Assembly (NCBI GenBank): GCA_002347815.1
Contig: DDXV01000028.1
Coordinates: 1 to 20,820 of the forward strand
Length of the DNA: 20,820 bases
Source of the DNA: Syntrophaceae bacterium UBA2251
Lineage (GTDB): Bacteria > Desulfobacterota > Syntrophia > Syntrophales > UBA2251
Direction of reading: 5' to 3'
The notes beneath the pieces were generated by a model that saw only the letters and a program-made list of their open reading frames with translations, was not told the DNA's origin and made no database searches. Of this stretch, positions 14,507 to 20,820 are shown in pieces. Made by a program: the position numbers and the translations under genes. Position 1 is the stretch's first letter. Every line of letters begins with the position of its first letter.

Positions 14507-15769
14507 ATGGGAATGACCCTGACCGAGAAAATCCTCTGCCGGCACACGCATCTCGACCGTGTCCACCCCGGCGAACTCATCAGCGCCCGGGTGGACCTCG
14601 CCCTGGCGAACGACATCACCGCCCCCATCGCCATCGCCGAATTCCGCCGCGCGGGGGGGACGAAGGTCTTTGACCGCAACAAGATCGCCCTGGTCTGCGA
14701 CCACTTCACCCCGAACAAGGACATCGAGTCGGCCGGACAGTGCCGGACCGTCCGCGCGTTCGCCCGCGAACAGGCGATCGCTCATTTCTACGAGGGCGGC
14801 AACTGCGGGGTCGAGCACGCCCTCCTGCCGGAACAGGGCATCGTCCTGCCGGGAGAGGTCGTCATCGGCGCCGACAGCCACACGTGCACCTACGGCGCGC
14901 TGGGGGCCTTCGCGACGGGCGTGGGCAGCACCGACCTGGCGGCGGCCATGCTGACCGGCGAGGCCTGGTTCAAGGTCCCGGAGTCGATGAAGTTCGTCCT
15001 GACCGGCGCGCTGAGTCCCTGGGTGTCGGGAAAGGACCTGATCCTCCACATCATCGGGCGGATCGGCGTGGACGGGGCCCGCTACCGGGCGATGGAGTTC
15101 TCGGGCGAAACCGTCGCCGCGCTCACGATGGCCGACCGCCTCACCATGGCCAACATGGCCATCGAGGCCGGGGCGAAAAACGGGATATTCCCCGTGGATG
15201 ACACCACCCGGACCTACGTTGCGGCGCGAAGCGACCGGCGCTATGTCGCCGACACGCCCGACCCCGACGCCGCCTACAGCGACGTCCTGGAGATCGACTG
15301 CAGCGCCATCGAGCCCCAGGTCGCCTTTCCCCACCTGCCCTCGAACGTCCGCGGCATCGGCGACGTCGGAGACGTGCGCATCGACCAGGCGGTGATCGGC
15401 TCGTGCACGAACGGACGGATCGAGGACCTCCGGGTCGCCGCCCGGGTTCTGCGGGGACGGAAGGCCGGCCCCGACGTGCGCCTCCTCGTCCTCCCCGCGA
15501 CGCCGTCGGTCTACCGGGCGGCCCTTGAGGAGGGGCTTCTCGCCGTTTTTCTCGACGCCGGGGCCGTCATCGGGCCGCCGACCTGCGGACCCTGCCTGGG
15601 CGGACACATGGGCATCCTGGCCGCCGGCGAGCGGGCCGTCGCCACGACGAACCGCAATTTCGTCGGCCGGATGGGCCACCGCGAGAGCGAGGTCTACCTG
15701 GCGAACCCCGCCGTCGCCGCCGCCTCGGCCGTCCTGGGCCGCCTCGCCGGACCGGACGACCTGCCGTGA
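14507..15769 (+). CDS. leuC: 3-isopropylmalate dehydratase large subunit
   Basis: With LeuD it isomerises 2- to 3-isopropylmalate using a [4Fe-4S] cluster. It has 420 residues, the shorter archaeal/anaerobe type of the aconitase family rather than the roughly 466-residue E. coli form. Cluster cysteines are visible as C300 (GSCTNGRIEDL), C360 and C363 (PTCGPCLGGH). GADSHTCTYGALGAFATGVGSTD is the conserved substrate region. AAGGA (14495-14499) lies 7 bases before the ATG at 14507; a second ATG two codons later is less well placed. It follows leuA by 45 bases and is followed by a 76-base gap holding a 7-bp G/C hairpin (15787-15804). Confidence 0.95.
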   Translation: MGMTLTEKILCRHTHLDRVHPGELISARVDLALANDITAPIAIAEFRRAGGTKVFDRNKIALVCDHFTPNKDIESAGQCRTVRAFAREQAIAHFYEGGNCGVEHALLPEQGIVLPGEVVIGADSHTCTYGALGAFATGVGSTDLAAAMLTGEAWFKVPESMKFVLTGALSPWVSGKDLILHIIGRIGVDGARYRAMEFSGETVAALTMADRLTMANMAIEAGAKNGIFPVDDTTRTYVAARSDRRYVADTPDPDAAYSDVLEIDCSAIEPQVAFPHLPSNVRGIGDVGDVRIDQAVIGSCTNGRIEDLRVAARVLRGRKAGPDVRLLVLPATPSVYRAALEEGLLAVFLDAGAVIGPPTCGPCLGGHMGILAAGERAVATTNRNFVGRMGHRESEVYLANPAVAAASAVLGRLAGPDDLP

Positions 15770-15845
15770 GACGAAGCCCCCGCCATCCCCGCGGCGGCGC
15801 GGGGCCCGGCCGGACGCTGCATGCAGATTTCAGGAGATGAACCCC

Positions 15846-16364
15846 ATGAAGACCCTCAAAGGCCGGATCTGGACATTCGGCGACAATATCGACACGGACG
15901 CCATCATCCCGGCGCGCTACCTCAACACCTCGGACCCGGCCAGCCTCGCGGCGCACTGCATGGAGGACGCCGATCCGGACTTCATGAAAAAGATGCGGCC
16001 GGGCGACATCCTCGTGGCGGGGGACAATTTCGGCTGCGGCTCTTCCCGGGAGCACGCCCCTATCGCGATCAAGGCGGCGGGCATCGCCTGCGTCGTCGCG
16101 AAGAGCTTCGCCCGCATCTTCTACCGCAACGCCTTCAACATGGGCCTGCCGATCTTCGAATCGGGCGCCTTGCACGACCGGGTGGCGCCGGGCGACGAGA
16201 TCGAGGTGGACGCCGACCGGGGCCTGATCCGCATCGGGCCCGACGGCCCGCCGCTGACGATCGAGCCGATCCCGCCCTTCATGCAGCAGCTCCTCACGGA
16301 CGGGGGCCTGATGGGCCATCTCGCCCGAAAGGCGGCGGGGCGGGCGGAGAGGAGTCCCGCATGA
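15846..16364 (+). CDS. leuD: 3-isopropylmalate dehydratase small subunit
   Basis: This is the swivelling-domain partner of LeuC in the isopropylmalate isomerase. It has 172 residues. The family signatures are GDNIDTDAIIPARYL near the N-terminus, AGDNFGCGSSREHAP in the middle, and the ARIFYRNAFNMGLP block. An ATG at 15837 is also in frame, but it sits directly on the ribosome site AGGAG (15832-15836); the ATG at 15846, 9 bases from it, is preferred. The stop overlaps the leuB start (ATGA), so the two are translationally coupled. Confidence 0.95.
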   Translation: MKTLKGRIWTFGDNIDTDAIIPARYLNTSDPASLAAHCMEDADPDFMKKMRPGDILVAGDNFGCGSSREHAPIAIKAAGIACVVAKSFARIFYRNAFNMGLPIFESGALHDRVAPGDEIEVDADRGLIRIGPDGPPLTIEPIPPFMQQLLTDGGLMGHLARKAAGRAERSPA

Positions 16365-17509
16365 CCGACCGCCGCTTTCGCATCGCCGTTTTCCCCGGCG
16401 ACGGCATCGGCCCGGAGGTGATCCGGCAGGCCGTCCGCGTGCTTGAGATCGTCGCCCGCCGCACGGGCACGGCCCTGGACCTGACCGAGGGCCTCGTCGG
16501 CGGCGCGGCGTATGACCGCTGCGGCACGCCGCTTCCCCCGGAGAGCCTCGAGCAGGCGCTGGCGAGCGACGCCGTGCTCCTGGGCGCCGTGGGCGGGCCG
16601 TCCTGGGAGGCCCTGCCCTACGACGTCCGTCCGGAGCGGGCCCTCCTCGGCCTAAGGGAGCGGCTGGGACTCTTCGCGAACCTGCGGCCGGTCGTCGCCT
16701 TCGACGACCTGATCGACGCCTCGCCCCTCAAGGCCGAGATCGTCCGCGGGACCGACATCCTGATCCTCCGGGAACTGACCGGCGACGTCTACTTCGGGCA
16801 GCCCCGGGGCATCCGGGTCGAGGACGGCCGGCGCGTCGGCGTCAACACGATGGTCTATACGGAGGCGGAGATCCGGCGCATCGCGGTCATGGCCTTCGAA
16901 TGCGCCCGCGGACGCCGGAAGGACGTGGTCTCGGTGGACAAGGCCAACGTCCTGGAGTCCATGGAGCTTTGGCGGGACGTCGTCACGGAGGTCGGCCGCG
17001 ACTACCCCGACGTCGCGCTCCGGCACCTGTACGTGGACAACTGCGCGATGCAGCTCGTCCTGAACCCCGCCCAGTTCGACGTGATCGTCACGACGAACCT
17101 CTTCGGGGACATCCTGAGCGACGAGGCCGCCATGCTGACCGGTTCCATCGGCCTGCTCCCCTCGGCGAGCCTGGGGGACAGACATGCCCTCTACGAACCG
17201 ATCCACGGTTCGGCCCCCGACATCGCGGGGCAGAACCTGGCCAATCCCCTGGCCGCGATCCTCTCCGTCGCGATGATGCTCGAACACACCCTCGGCCTGC
17301 CGGGAGAGGCGCGCCGCGTCGAGGACGCGGTCCGCACGGTCCTGCGGGAGGGGCGGCGCACCCGCGATCTCCACCGGGAGGGGACAGCGCCCATCGGCAC
17401 CGCCGCGATGGGCGAGGCGGTCTGCCGGACCCTGGAACGGCTGCTCACGGCCGCAAACGGGCCCGAAGGGCAGGATGCCGCGGGGAGAGGCGATTCAAGA
17501 TCATCATGA
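16361..17509 (+). CDS. leuB: 3-isopropylmalate dehydrogenase
   Basis: LeuB oxidatively decarboxylates 3-isopropylmalate to 2-ketoisocaproate with NAD. It has 382 residues, with about 20 extra C-terminal residues compared with the usual 355-365. The pattern includes FPGDGIGPEV at the N-terminus, the substrate-binding RERLGLFANLRPV, VDKANVLESMELWRDVV, and the metal/NAD site NLFGDILSDEAAMLTGSIGLLPSASLG followed by HGSAPDIAGQNLANP. GAGGAG (16348-16353) is 7 bases before the ATG. It overlaps leuD by 4 bases at its start and the HD-domain gene by 4 bases at its end, so all three are likely co-translated. Confidence 0.96.
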   Translation: MTDRRFRIAVFPGDGIGPEVIRQAVRVLEIVARRTGTALDLTEGLVGGAAYDRCGTPLPPESLEQALASDAVLLGAVGGPSWEALPYDVRPERALLGLRERLGLFANLRPVVAFDDLIDASPLKAEIVRGTDILILRELTGDVYFGQPRGIRVEDGRRVGVNTMVYTEAEIRRIAVMAFECARGRRKDVVSVDKANVLESMELWRDVVTEVGRDYPDVALRHLYVDNCAMQLVLNPAQFDVIVTTNLFGDILSDEAAMLTGSIGLLPSASLGDRHALYEPIHGSAPDIAGQNLANPLAAILSVAMMLEHTLGLPGEARRVEDAVRTVLREGRRTRDLHREGTAPIGTAAMGEAVCRTLERLLTAANGPEGQDAAGRGDSRSS

Positions 17510-18072
17510 CGCCCCCCCTCCCGGACAGGATCCCGACGCGGGAAGAGTGCGACGCGCTCATGGCGCGGTATGCCATGCTGCCGAACATCGTGGCGCACTC
17601 CCGTCAGGTCATGCGCGTCTCCCTGGCGATCGCGGACCACCTGCAAAGCGGCGTGTCCGTGAACCGGGACCTCGTGGTGGCGGCCGCCCTCCTGCACGAC
17701 ATCACGAAGACCCGGTCGCTTGAAACCCACGAGCGCCATGATGCCTCCGGCGGCGCCCTCCTGCGGGAACTGGGATTTGTCCGCACGGCGGAGATCGTGG
17801 AGCAGCATGTCATCCTCCGGGATGTGGATCTGGACGGCGGGCTGGAGGAGCGGGAGATCGTGTGCTACGCCGACAAACGGGTGCGGCACGACACCGTCGT
17901 GACCCTCGAGGAACGGATTCAGGACCTGATCGCGCGCTACGGCGACTCGGAGGAGATCCGCCGGCTGATACGCGTCAACAGCAGCCAGATCTTCGCCCTC
18001 GAGCGCAAGATCGCCGGCTTCATGACGGTCGGAATCGAGGAGGCCATCCGCAGCCAGGAGGACGCCAGATAG
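17506..18072 (+). CDS. HD-domain phosphohydrolase-like protein
   Basis: This small soluble protein (188 residues) has a single HD metal-binding domain. The metal set is visible as H31 (IVAHSRQVMRVS), H64-D65 (LLHDITKTR), probably H101 (VEQHVIL) and D123 (YADKRV). The family hydrolyses phosphomonoesters or phosphodiesters of nucleotides or other small molecules; the substrate cannot be read from sequence. Its start overlaps the leuB stop by 4 bases (ATGA) with no strong ribosome site of its own (GGAGAGG is 16 bases away), so expression should depend on leuB translation. It has no known step in leucine synthesis; it may be a house-cleaning enzyme or simply the last gene of the transcript. No clear terminator follows. 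Confidence 0.85.
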   Translation: MTPPLPDRIPTREECDALMARYAMLPNIVAHSRQVMRVSLAIADHLQSGVSVNRDLVVAAALLHDITKTRSLETHERHDASGGALLRELGFVRTAEIVEQHVILRDVDLDGGLEEREIVCYADKRVRHDTVVTLEERIQDLIARYGDSEEIRRLIRVNSSQIFALERKIAGFMTVGIEEAIRSQEDAR

Positions 18073-18111
18073 GGAGGCGGGCCCTTGCGCCGGGCGCCGC
18101 TTCCGAAAAAA

Positions 18112-18139
18112 TTGATTTTTTTCGAGGATGGACTATACT
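18112..18139 (+). promoter_or_regulatory. Promoter of the acyl-CoA dehydrogenase gene
   Basis: TTGATT (18112-18117) and TATACT (18134-18139) are separated by 16 bases, a good sigma70-type promoter. It implies a leader of about 107 bases before the gene start at 18254. An A/T-rich inverted repeat, CGAAAAAA (18104-18111) with TTTTTTCG (18117-18124), overlaps the -35 box. Confidence 0.7.
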
Positions 18140-18147
18140 GCCTCGAA
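18121..18147 (+). promoter_or_regulatory. Inverted repeat flanking the -10 box (operator candidate)
   Basis: TTCGAGG (18121-18127) and CCTCGAA (18141-18147) form a perfect 7-bp inverted repeat with 13 bases between the arms; the arm centres are 20 bases apart, about two helical turns. The -10 box lies between the arms, so a dimeric repressor bound here would block RNA polymerase. The repeat is seen directly; the operator role is inference, and no regulator gene is in the window. Confidence 0.55.
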
Positions 18148-18253
18148 GAGAAATGCAAATAGGCGGGGACGCGCACCTGCCCGGTGCTTCCGCCGGGATG
18201 CCGCCGAACCCCCGAACCTGCAAGCCAACCCTCATCGTCTCAAGGAGGTCGTC

Positions 18254-19846
18254 ATGTCCTTAGCGGATCGCAACAATCCCTATAATTTCGATGCATTTTT
18301 GGCCTGGCGTCAGGCGGTGGACTACTACGCCGACGACGCGTTTATCCGGAAGGTCGTCCGCCATTTTACGGGAAGCGAAGCGGACAAGGTCGACGCGACA
18401 GCCCGCGCGGTTTCGCGGAAGGCCTCCTACCGATGGCGGGACCTGGCCGAGCGGATCGCCCTGCCGGAAAACCGCCCGTTCATGATGCACTACGACGGCC
18501 ACCACCGCCGGATCGACCGCATCTGCCGCCCCGGCGAAACCGAGACCCTGGAGCGGGAGGTCTTCGCGGAGGCCTTTTTCTCCGACAAGACCTCGCCCTG
18601 GGAGAAGCTCGTCAAGATGTACCTGATCTACCAGAACGGCGAGGCCTGCGTCGCCTGCCCGATCACCTGCACGGAAGGCCTCGTCATGCTCCTCGAGAAG
18701 TTCGCCGACACCCCCGAGACGAAGGCCGTCCTCGCGCACTGCAAGGAGGGCGACGCGGACGGCTGCGCCATCGGCGCGCAGTACCTGTCGGAGATCCAGG
18801 GCGGCTCGGACGTTCCGTCCAATCTCCTCGAGGCCGTCGAGGAGGACCGCGTCTGGCGGCTGTACGGGACGAAGTTCTTCTGCTCCGCCACCCACGCCGA
18901 CTACGCCGTCGTCACCGCCAAGCCGAGGGGCTCGGAGAAGGTCGGCCTGTTCGTCATCCCCTCGTGGCTGTCGGGGAACAAGGCGAAGGAGATCCGCAAC
19001 GGCTACACCATCGACCGGATCAAGTGGAAGATCGGGACGAGCGAACTGACCACGGGCGAGCTGACCTTCAACGGCGCCGTGGCCTATCCCGTGGGGCCGC
19101 TGGACAAGGGGGTCGCGAACGTCGTCGGGATCGTCCTGACCTATTCGCGCCTCACCGTGGGGCTCTCCGCGGCCGCCTTCATGACCCGGGCGGTCCGCGA
19201 GGCCAAGCAGTACGCGGAGTTCCGCGACGCCTTCGGGGTCACGATCGGCCGGTTCCCGATGGTGGCGGGCCAGCTCGCCGCCATGGACCATGCGGCGAAG
19301 CGGACGACGGCCGGGGCCTTCAAGCTCTACCGGGACTTCCTCACGCTCGAGGGGGGCCTGAAGGGCGGACTCGACACCGGCGAGACGGAGGCGGCCTGGC
19401 GGAAGCGCTTCGTCATCCGGGAACTCATCATGCTCCAGAAGCTGGCCGCGTCGTGGGACTGCACGGACGTGATCCGCGCGGCCATGTCCATCTTCGGCGG
19501 CCACGGCGTCATGGAGGACTTCTCCTGTCTTCCCCGCCTCTACCGGGATTCGGCCGTCAACGAACTCTGGGAAGGGCCGCGCAACGTCCTGCTCACCCAG
19601 ATCTTCCGGGACATCCAGCGGGTGAAGGACCGGTACGCGCCGCCGGCCTTTGTCCGGGACCTCCTGGACGGGCTGGAGGAGGCCGTCGTCGCGCCGCTCG
19701 CCGCGGAGGCCGAGGCGCTCCTCGCGCATCCGCACCTGTTCGGGATGGACGCGGCCACTCTCGACGTCTGCCGACGCTGGGACGCCTTCTGCCACACCCT
19801 GACCCACGCCTACCAGGACCTCGCGTTCAAGGACGTGGAGGGATAG
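18254..19846 (+). CDS. Acyl-CoA dehydrogenase family protein (AidB-like)
   Basis: This flavoprotein of the acyl-CoA dehydrogenase superfamily has 530 residues, longer than the usual 380-400 and closer to the AidB-like group. The FAD/substrate core is visible in GAQYLSEIQGGSDVPSN and the following KFFCSATHADYAVVTAK beta domain. The C-terminal helical domain holds FRDAFGVTIGRFPMV, FGGHGVMEDFSCLPRLYRD and AVNELWEGPRNVLLTQ. The glutamate in WEGP aligns with the catalytic base of this superfamily (YEGT in medium-chain enzymes), so it may be catalytic. The substrate is unknown. In an anaerobe such enzymes usually feed electrons to ETF in fatty or aromatic acid oxidation. AAGGAGG lies 6 bases before the ATG at 18254. 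It has its own promoter and ends 11 bases before the next gene. Confidence 0.88.
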   Translation: MSLADRNNPYNFDAFLAWRQAVDYYADDAFIRKVVRHFTGSEADKVDATARAVSRKASYRWRDLAERIALPENRPFMMHYDGHHRRIDRICRPGETETLEREVFAEAFFSDKTSPWEKLVKMYLIYQNGEACVACPITCTEGLVMLLEKFADTPETKAVLAHCKEGDADGCAIGAQYLSEIQGGSDVPSNLLEAVEEDRVWRLYGTKFFCSATHADYAVVTAKPRGSEKVGLFVIPSWLSGNKAKEIRNGYTIDRIKWKIGTSELTTGELTFNGAVAYPVGPLDKGVANVVGIVLTYSRLTVGLSAAAFMTRAVREAKQYAEFRDAFGVTIGRFPMVAGQLAAMDHAAKRTTAGAFKLYRDFLTLEGGLKGGLDTGETEAAWRKRFVIRELIMLQKLAASWDCTDVIRAAMSIFGGHGVMEDFSCLPRLYRDSAVNELWEGPRNVLLTQIFRDIQRVKDRYAPPAFVRDLLDGLEEAVVAPLAAEAEALLAHPHLFGMDAATLDVCRRWDAFCHTLTHAYQDLAFKDVEG

Positions 19847-19857
19847 GAACCGGCCCG

Positions 19858-20526
19858 ATGGCCCCCGTGACCGTTTTCCCGAGGATCGCGATCGCACCGC
19901 CCCGGACGGCGATCTACCGGCGCCTCGGCTTCCGGTCGGCCTCCACCCGGCTGTCGGAGGCGCAGCGCCGGGAGACGGAGGCGGCAATCGACGCGGCCGC
20001 CGGCCTGATCCGCCTTGCGGGGGCGTCGCGTCGCCTGGCCGTGATCGAACGGGGTCCCGATCGGATCGTGCTGGACGGCGGGGCGGTGCTGGCGAGCCGC
20101 CGGCTGGCCGACTTCCTGGGCGCGAGCCGGGAGGTCCTGCTGATGGGGGCAACGGCGGGAGAGGCGATCATGGCGGCGATCCGCGCGGACATGGCGGAGG
20201 GGCGCGCCACCCGCGGCGTCGTCCTGGACGCGACGGCGAGCGAAATGACGGACGCCGCCCTGGACTGGATCACGGCCGTCGAAAACCGCGCCCTGCGCCG
20301 GGAGGGTCGCGCCCTCCTGACGGCGCGGTATTCGGCCGGCTACGGCGACCTCGACCTCGAACATCAGACGCTCTTCCACCGCCTCCTCGAACTGGACCGG
20401 ATGGGGGTCTCCCTCACGCCGAGCCGGATCCTCCTCCCCGAGAAATCCGTCACGGCGATCACCGGCCTGCGGGAGATCGCCGTCGAAACGCCCCGCGACG
20501 CGGCGACACGAAACGAACGGGTTTGA
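19858..20526 (+). CDS. Stand-alone methionine synthase reactivation-domain protein
   Basis: The 222-residue protein resembles the C-terminal activation domain of cobalamin-dependent methionine synthase, which binds S-adenosylmethionine and supports reductive reactivation of cob(II)alamin. The best signs are LLMGATAGEAIMAAIRADMAEG (about 94-115), VVLDATASEMTDAALDWI, RYSAGYGDLDLEHQ (157-170) and LTPSRILLPEKSVTAITG (186-203), matching the R-x-SPGYGD and LTPSxMMxPxKSVSAIIG patterns of that domain. Such free domains are thought to serve methionine synthases or corrinoid methyltransferases that lack the domain. No metH is in the window. It follows the acyl-CoA dehydrogenase by 11 bases, with AGGA 9 bases before the ATG, and is probably co-transcribed. 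It is the last GC-rich gene before the composition change. Confidence 0.82.
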   Translation: MAPVTVFPRIAIAPPRTAIYRRLGFRSASTRLSEAQRRETEAAIDAAAGLIRLAGASRRLAVIERGPDRIVLDGGAVLASRRLADFLGASREVLLMGATAGEAIMAAIRADMAEGRATRGVVLDATASEMTDAALDWITAVENRALRREGRALLTARYSAGYGDLDLEHQTLFHRLLELDRMGVSLTPSRILLPEKSVTAITGLREIAVETPRDAATRNERV

Positions 20527-20705
20527 GGGACATCGGCTGATCCGCGTCGGATCATAGGAAGACAACGATCCTGTGAATCGTGTTTGAAAGTTTCTTCCTG
20601 TAAGCGAGCGTTTGGTAATTTTCATGGGCATCCAACCTTTCAATCCGAACTTAATAACCATCATTCCTATGGGGCTTTCTTTATTGAAGAGCGTTGTCTC
20701 TTGCT
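20527..20705. other. Low-GC boundary region without a recognisable gene
   Basis: From about 20555 the base composition falls from roughly 70% or more to about 40% GC (24/60, 24/60 and 26/60 in the three 60-base rows from 20581 to 20760). A perfect hairpin, TGATCCG (20538-20544) with CGGATCA (20548-20554), lies 11 bases after the last stop codon and could mark the gene end, but it has no T run. A short inverted repeat ACGAT/ATCGT follows at 20565-20581. No gene, attC-like site or terminal repeat could be identified with confidence. Confidence 0.6.
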
Positions 20706-20820
20706 TCATTCCTCTTTTGATTTTCTGTCATTTTTGGTCGCCAATAGCACATCCAGCGGGCTTTTCGGCGCATTGGTCATATCGCGCATTACATGGGTAT
20801 AACTCATCTTCTACAGTTGC
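20706..20820 (-). pseudogene. 3' end of a frameshifted integron-type tyrosine recombinase (runs off window edge)
   Basis: The minus strand near the window end encodes YTHVMRDMTNAPKSPLDVL, then a short basic tail and TGA (20706-20708). This matches the C-terminus of integron integrases, in which the catalytic tyrosine lies in MIYTHV and a conserved SPLD follows. The residues that should precede it, ATVEDE, are in another frame. Adding one more copy of ATGAG at 20803-20807 restores a continuous ATVEDEMSYTHV that aligns without gaps to the family pattern xxVKTTMIYTHV. So the gene appears broken by loss of one 5-bp tandem repeat unit just before the active-site tyrosine. As it stands, the upstream frame would end at 20728 without the tyrosine. 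The rest lies beyond the window. Confidence 0.72.

Noticed and set aside
12746..15679. A 977-codon minus-strand frame opposite leuA and leuC
   Set aside because: Shadow of strongly conserved plus-strand genes; composition is typical of the reverse complement of GC-rich coding sequence and no ribosome site or motif is seen.
18140..18253. A riboswitch in the 107-base leader of the acyl-CoA dehydrogenase gene
   Set aside because: Only a 5-bp stem (GCACC/GGTGC) is seen; no conserved riboswitch core or terminator is recognisable.
18260..20152. A 630-codon minus-strand frame opposite the acyl-CoA dehydrogenase
   Set aside because: The plus-strand protein matches a known family over its length; the antisense frame shows only Pro/Arg/Gly-rich low-information sequence.
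20538..20554. The TGATCCG/CGGATCA hairpin as an intrinsic terminator
   Set aside because: The stem is perfect but no T run follows on either strand, so it is not called as a terminator.
20527..20709. A minus-strand frame starting at 20709, overlapping the integrase stop codon by ATGA
   Set aside because: No recognisable domain; it runs on into the antisense of the MetH-activation gene, so at most a chance frame. Kept in mind only because of the ATGA overlap.

Overview
The window is about 20.8 kb of GC-rich bacterial chromosome with tightly packed genes. The GatCAB amidotransferase, a single TatA/B-type protein with TatC, a large stand-alone acyl-CoA dehydrogenase and a free-standing cobalamin-dependent methionine synthase reactivation domain together suggest an anaerobic deltaproteobacterium (Desulfobacterota), possibly Syntrophales. 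That placement is inference from gene content and protein style; no rRNA or other taxonomic marker is present.

Layout. (1) 1-3517, minus strand: a histone-deacetylase-family amidohydrolase, then gatC, gatA and the start of gatB (cut by the window edge), the tRNA-dependent Glu/Asp amidotransferase. (2) 3625-6847, plus strand: a near-consensus promoter, then tatA/B-like, tatC and a class A penicillin-binding protein that overlaps tatC by 4 bases. (3) 6856-18072, plus strand: a branched-chain amino acid supercluster, ilvB-ilvN-ilvC-ilvD followed by leuA-leuC-leuD-leuB and an HD-domain gene. It covers pyruvate to 2-ketoisovalerate and on to 2-ketoisocaproate; no aminotransferase (ilvE) or threonine deaminase is present. 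(4) 18112-20526: a promoter with a palindrome around its -10 box, an AidB-like acyl-CoA dehydrogenase and a MetH-activation-domain protein. (5) 20527-20820: an abrupt fall to about 40% GC, with the broken 3' end of an integron-type tyrosine recombinase on the minus strand at the window edge.

The most interesting content is regulatory RNA. The ilv block is preceded by a strong promoter, a 30-residue leader peptide with ten valines, and two tandem intrinsic terminators. By eye, six RNA segments can pair in two mutually exclusive registers: 1:2, 3:4 and 5:6 (both terminators formed) or 2:3 and 4:5 (both disrupted). This suggests a relay attenuator in which one ribosome-stalling decision passes through both terminators. 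Between ilvD and leuA is a second attenuator: a 31-residue leader peptide with eleven leucines, a 12-bp terminator stem with eight Ts, and a 14-position antiterminator helix. Valine supply would therefore gate the whole cluster, and leucine supply would gate the leu part again.

Other points: the ketol-acid reductoisomerase resembles the fungal mitochondrial (Ilv5) form; the gatC translation start region has a degenerate upstream copy; and the integrase remnant appears broken by loss of one copy of a 5-bp tandem repeat just before its catalytic tyrosine.
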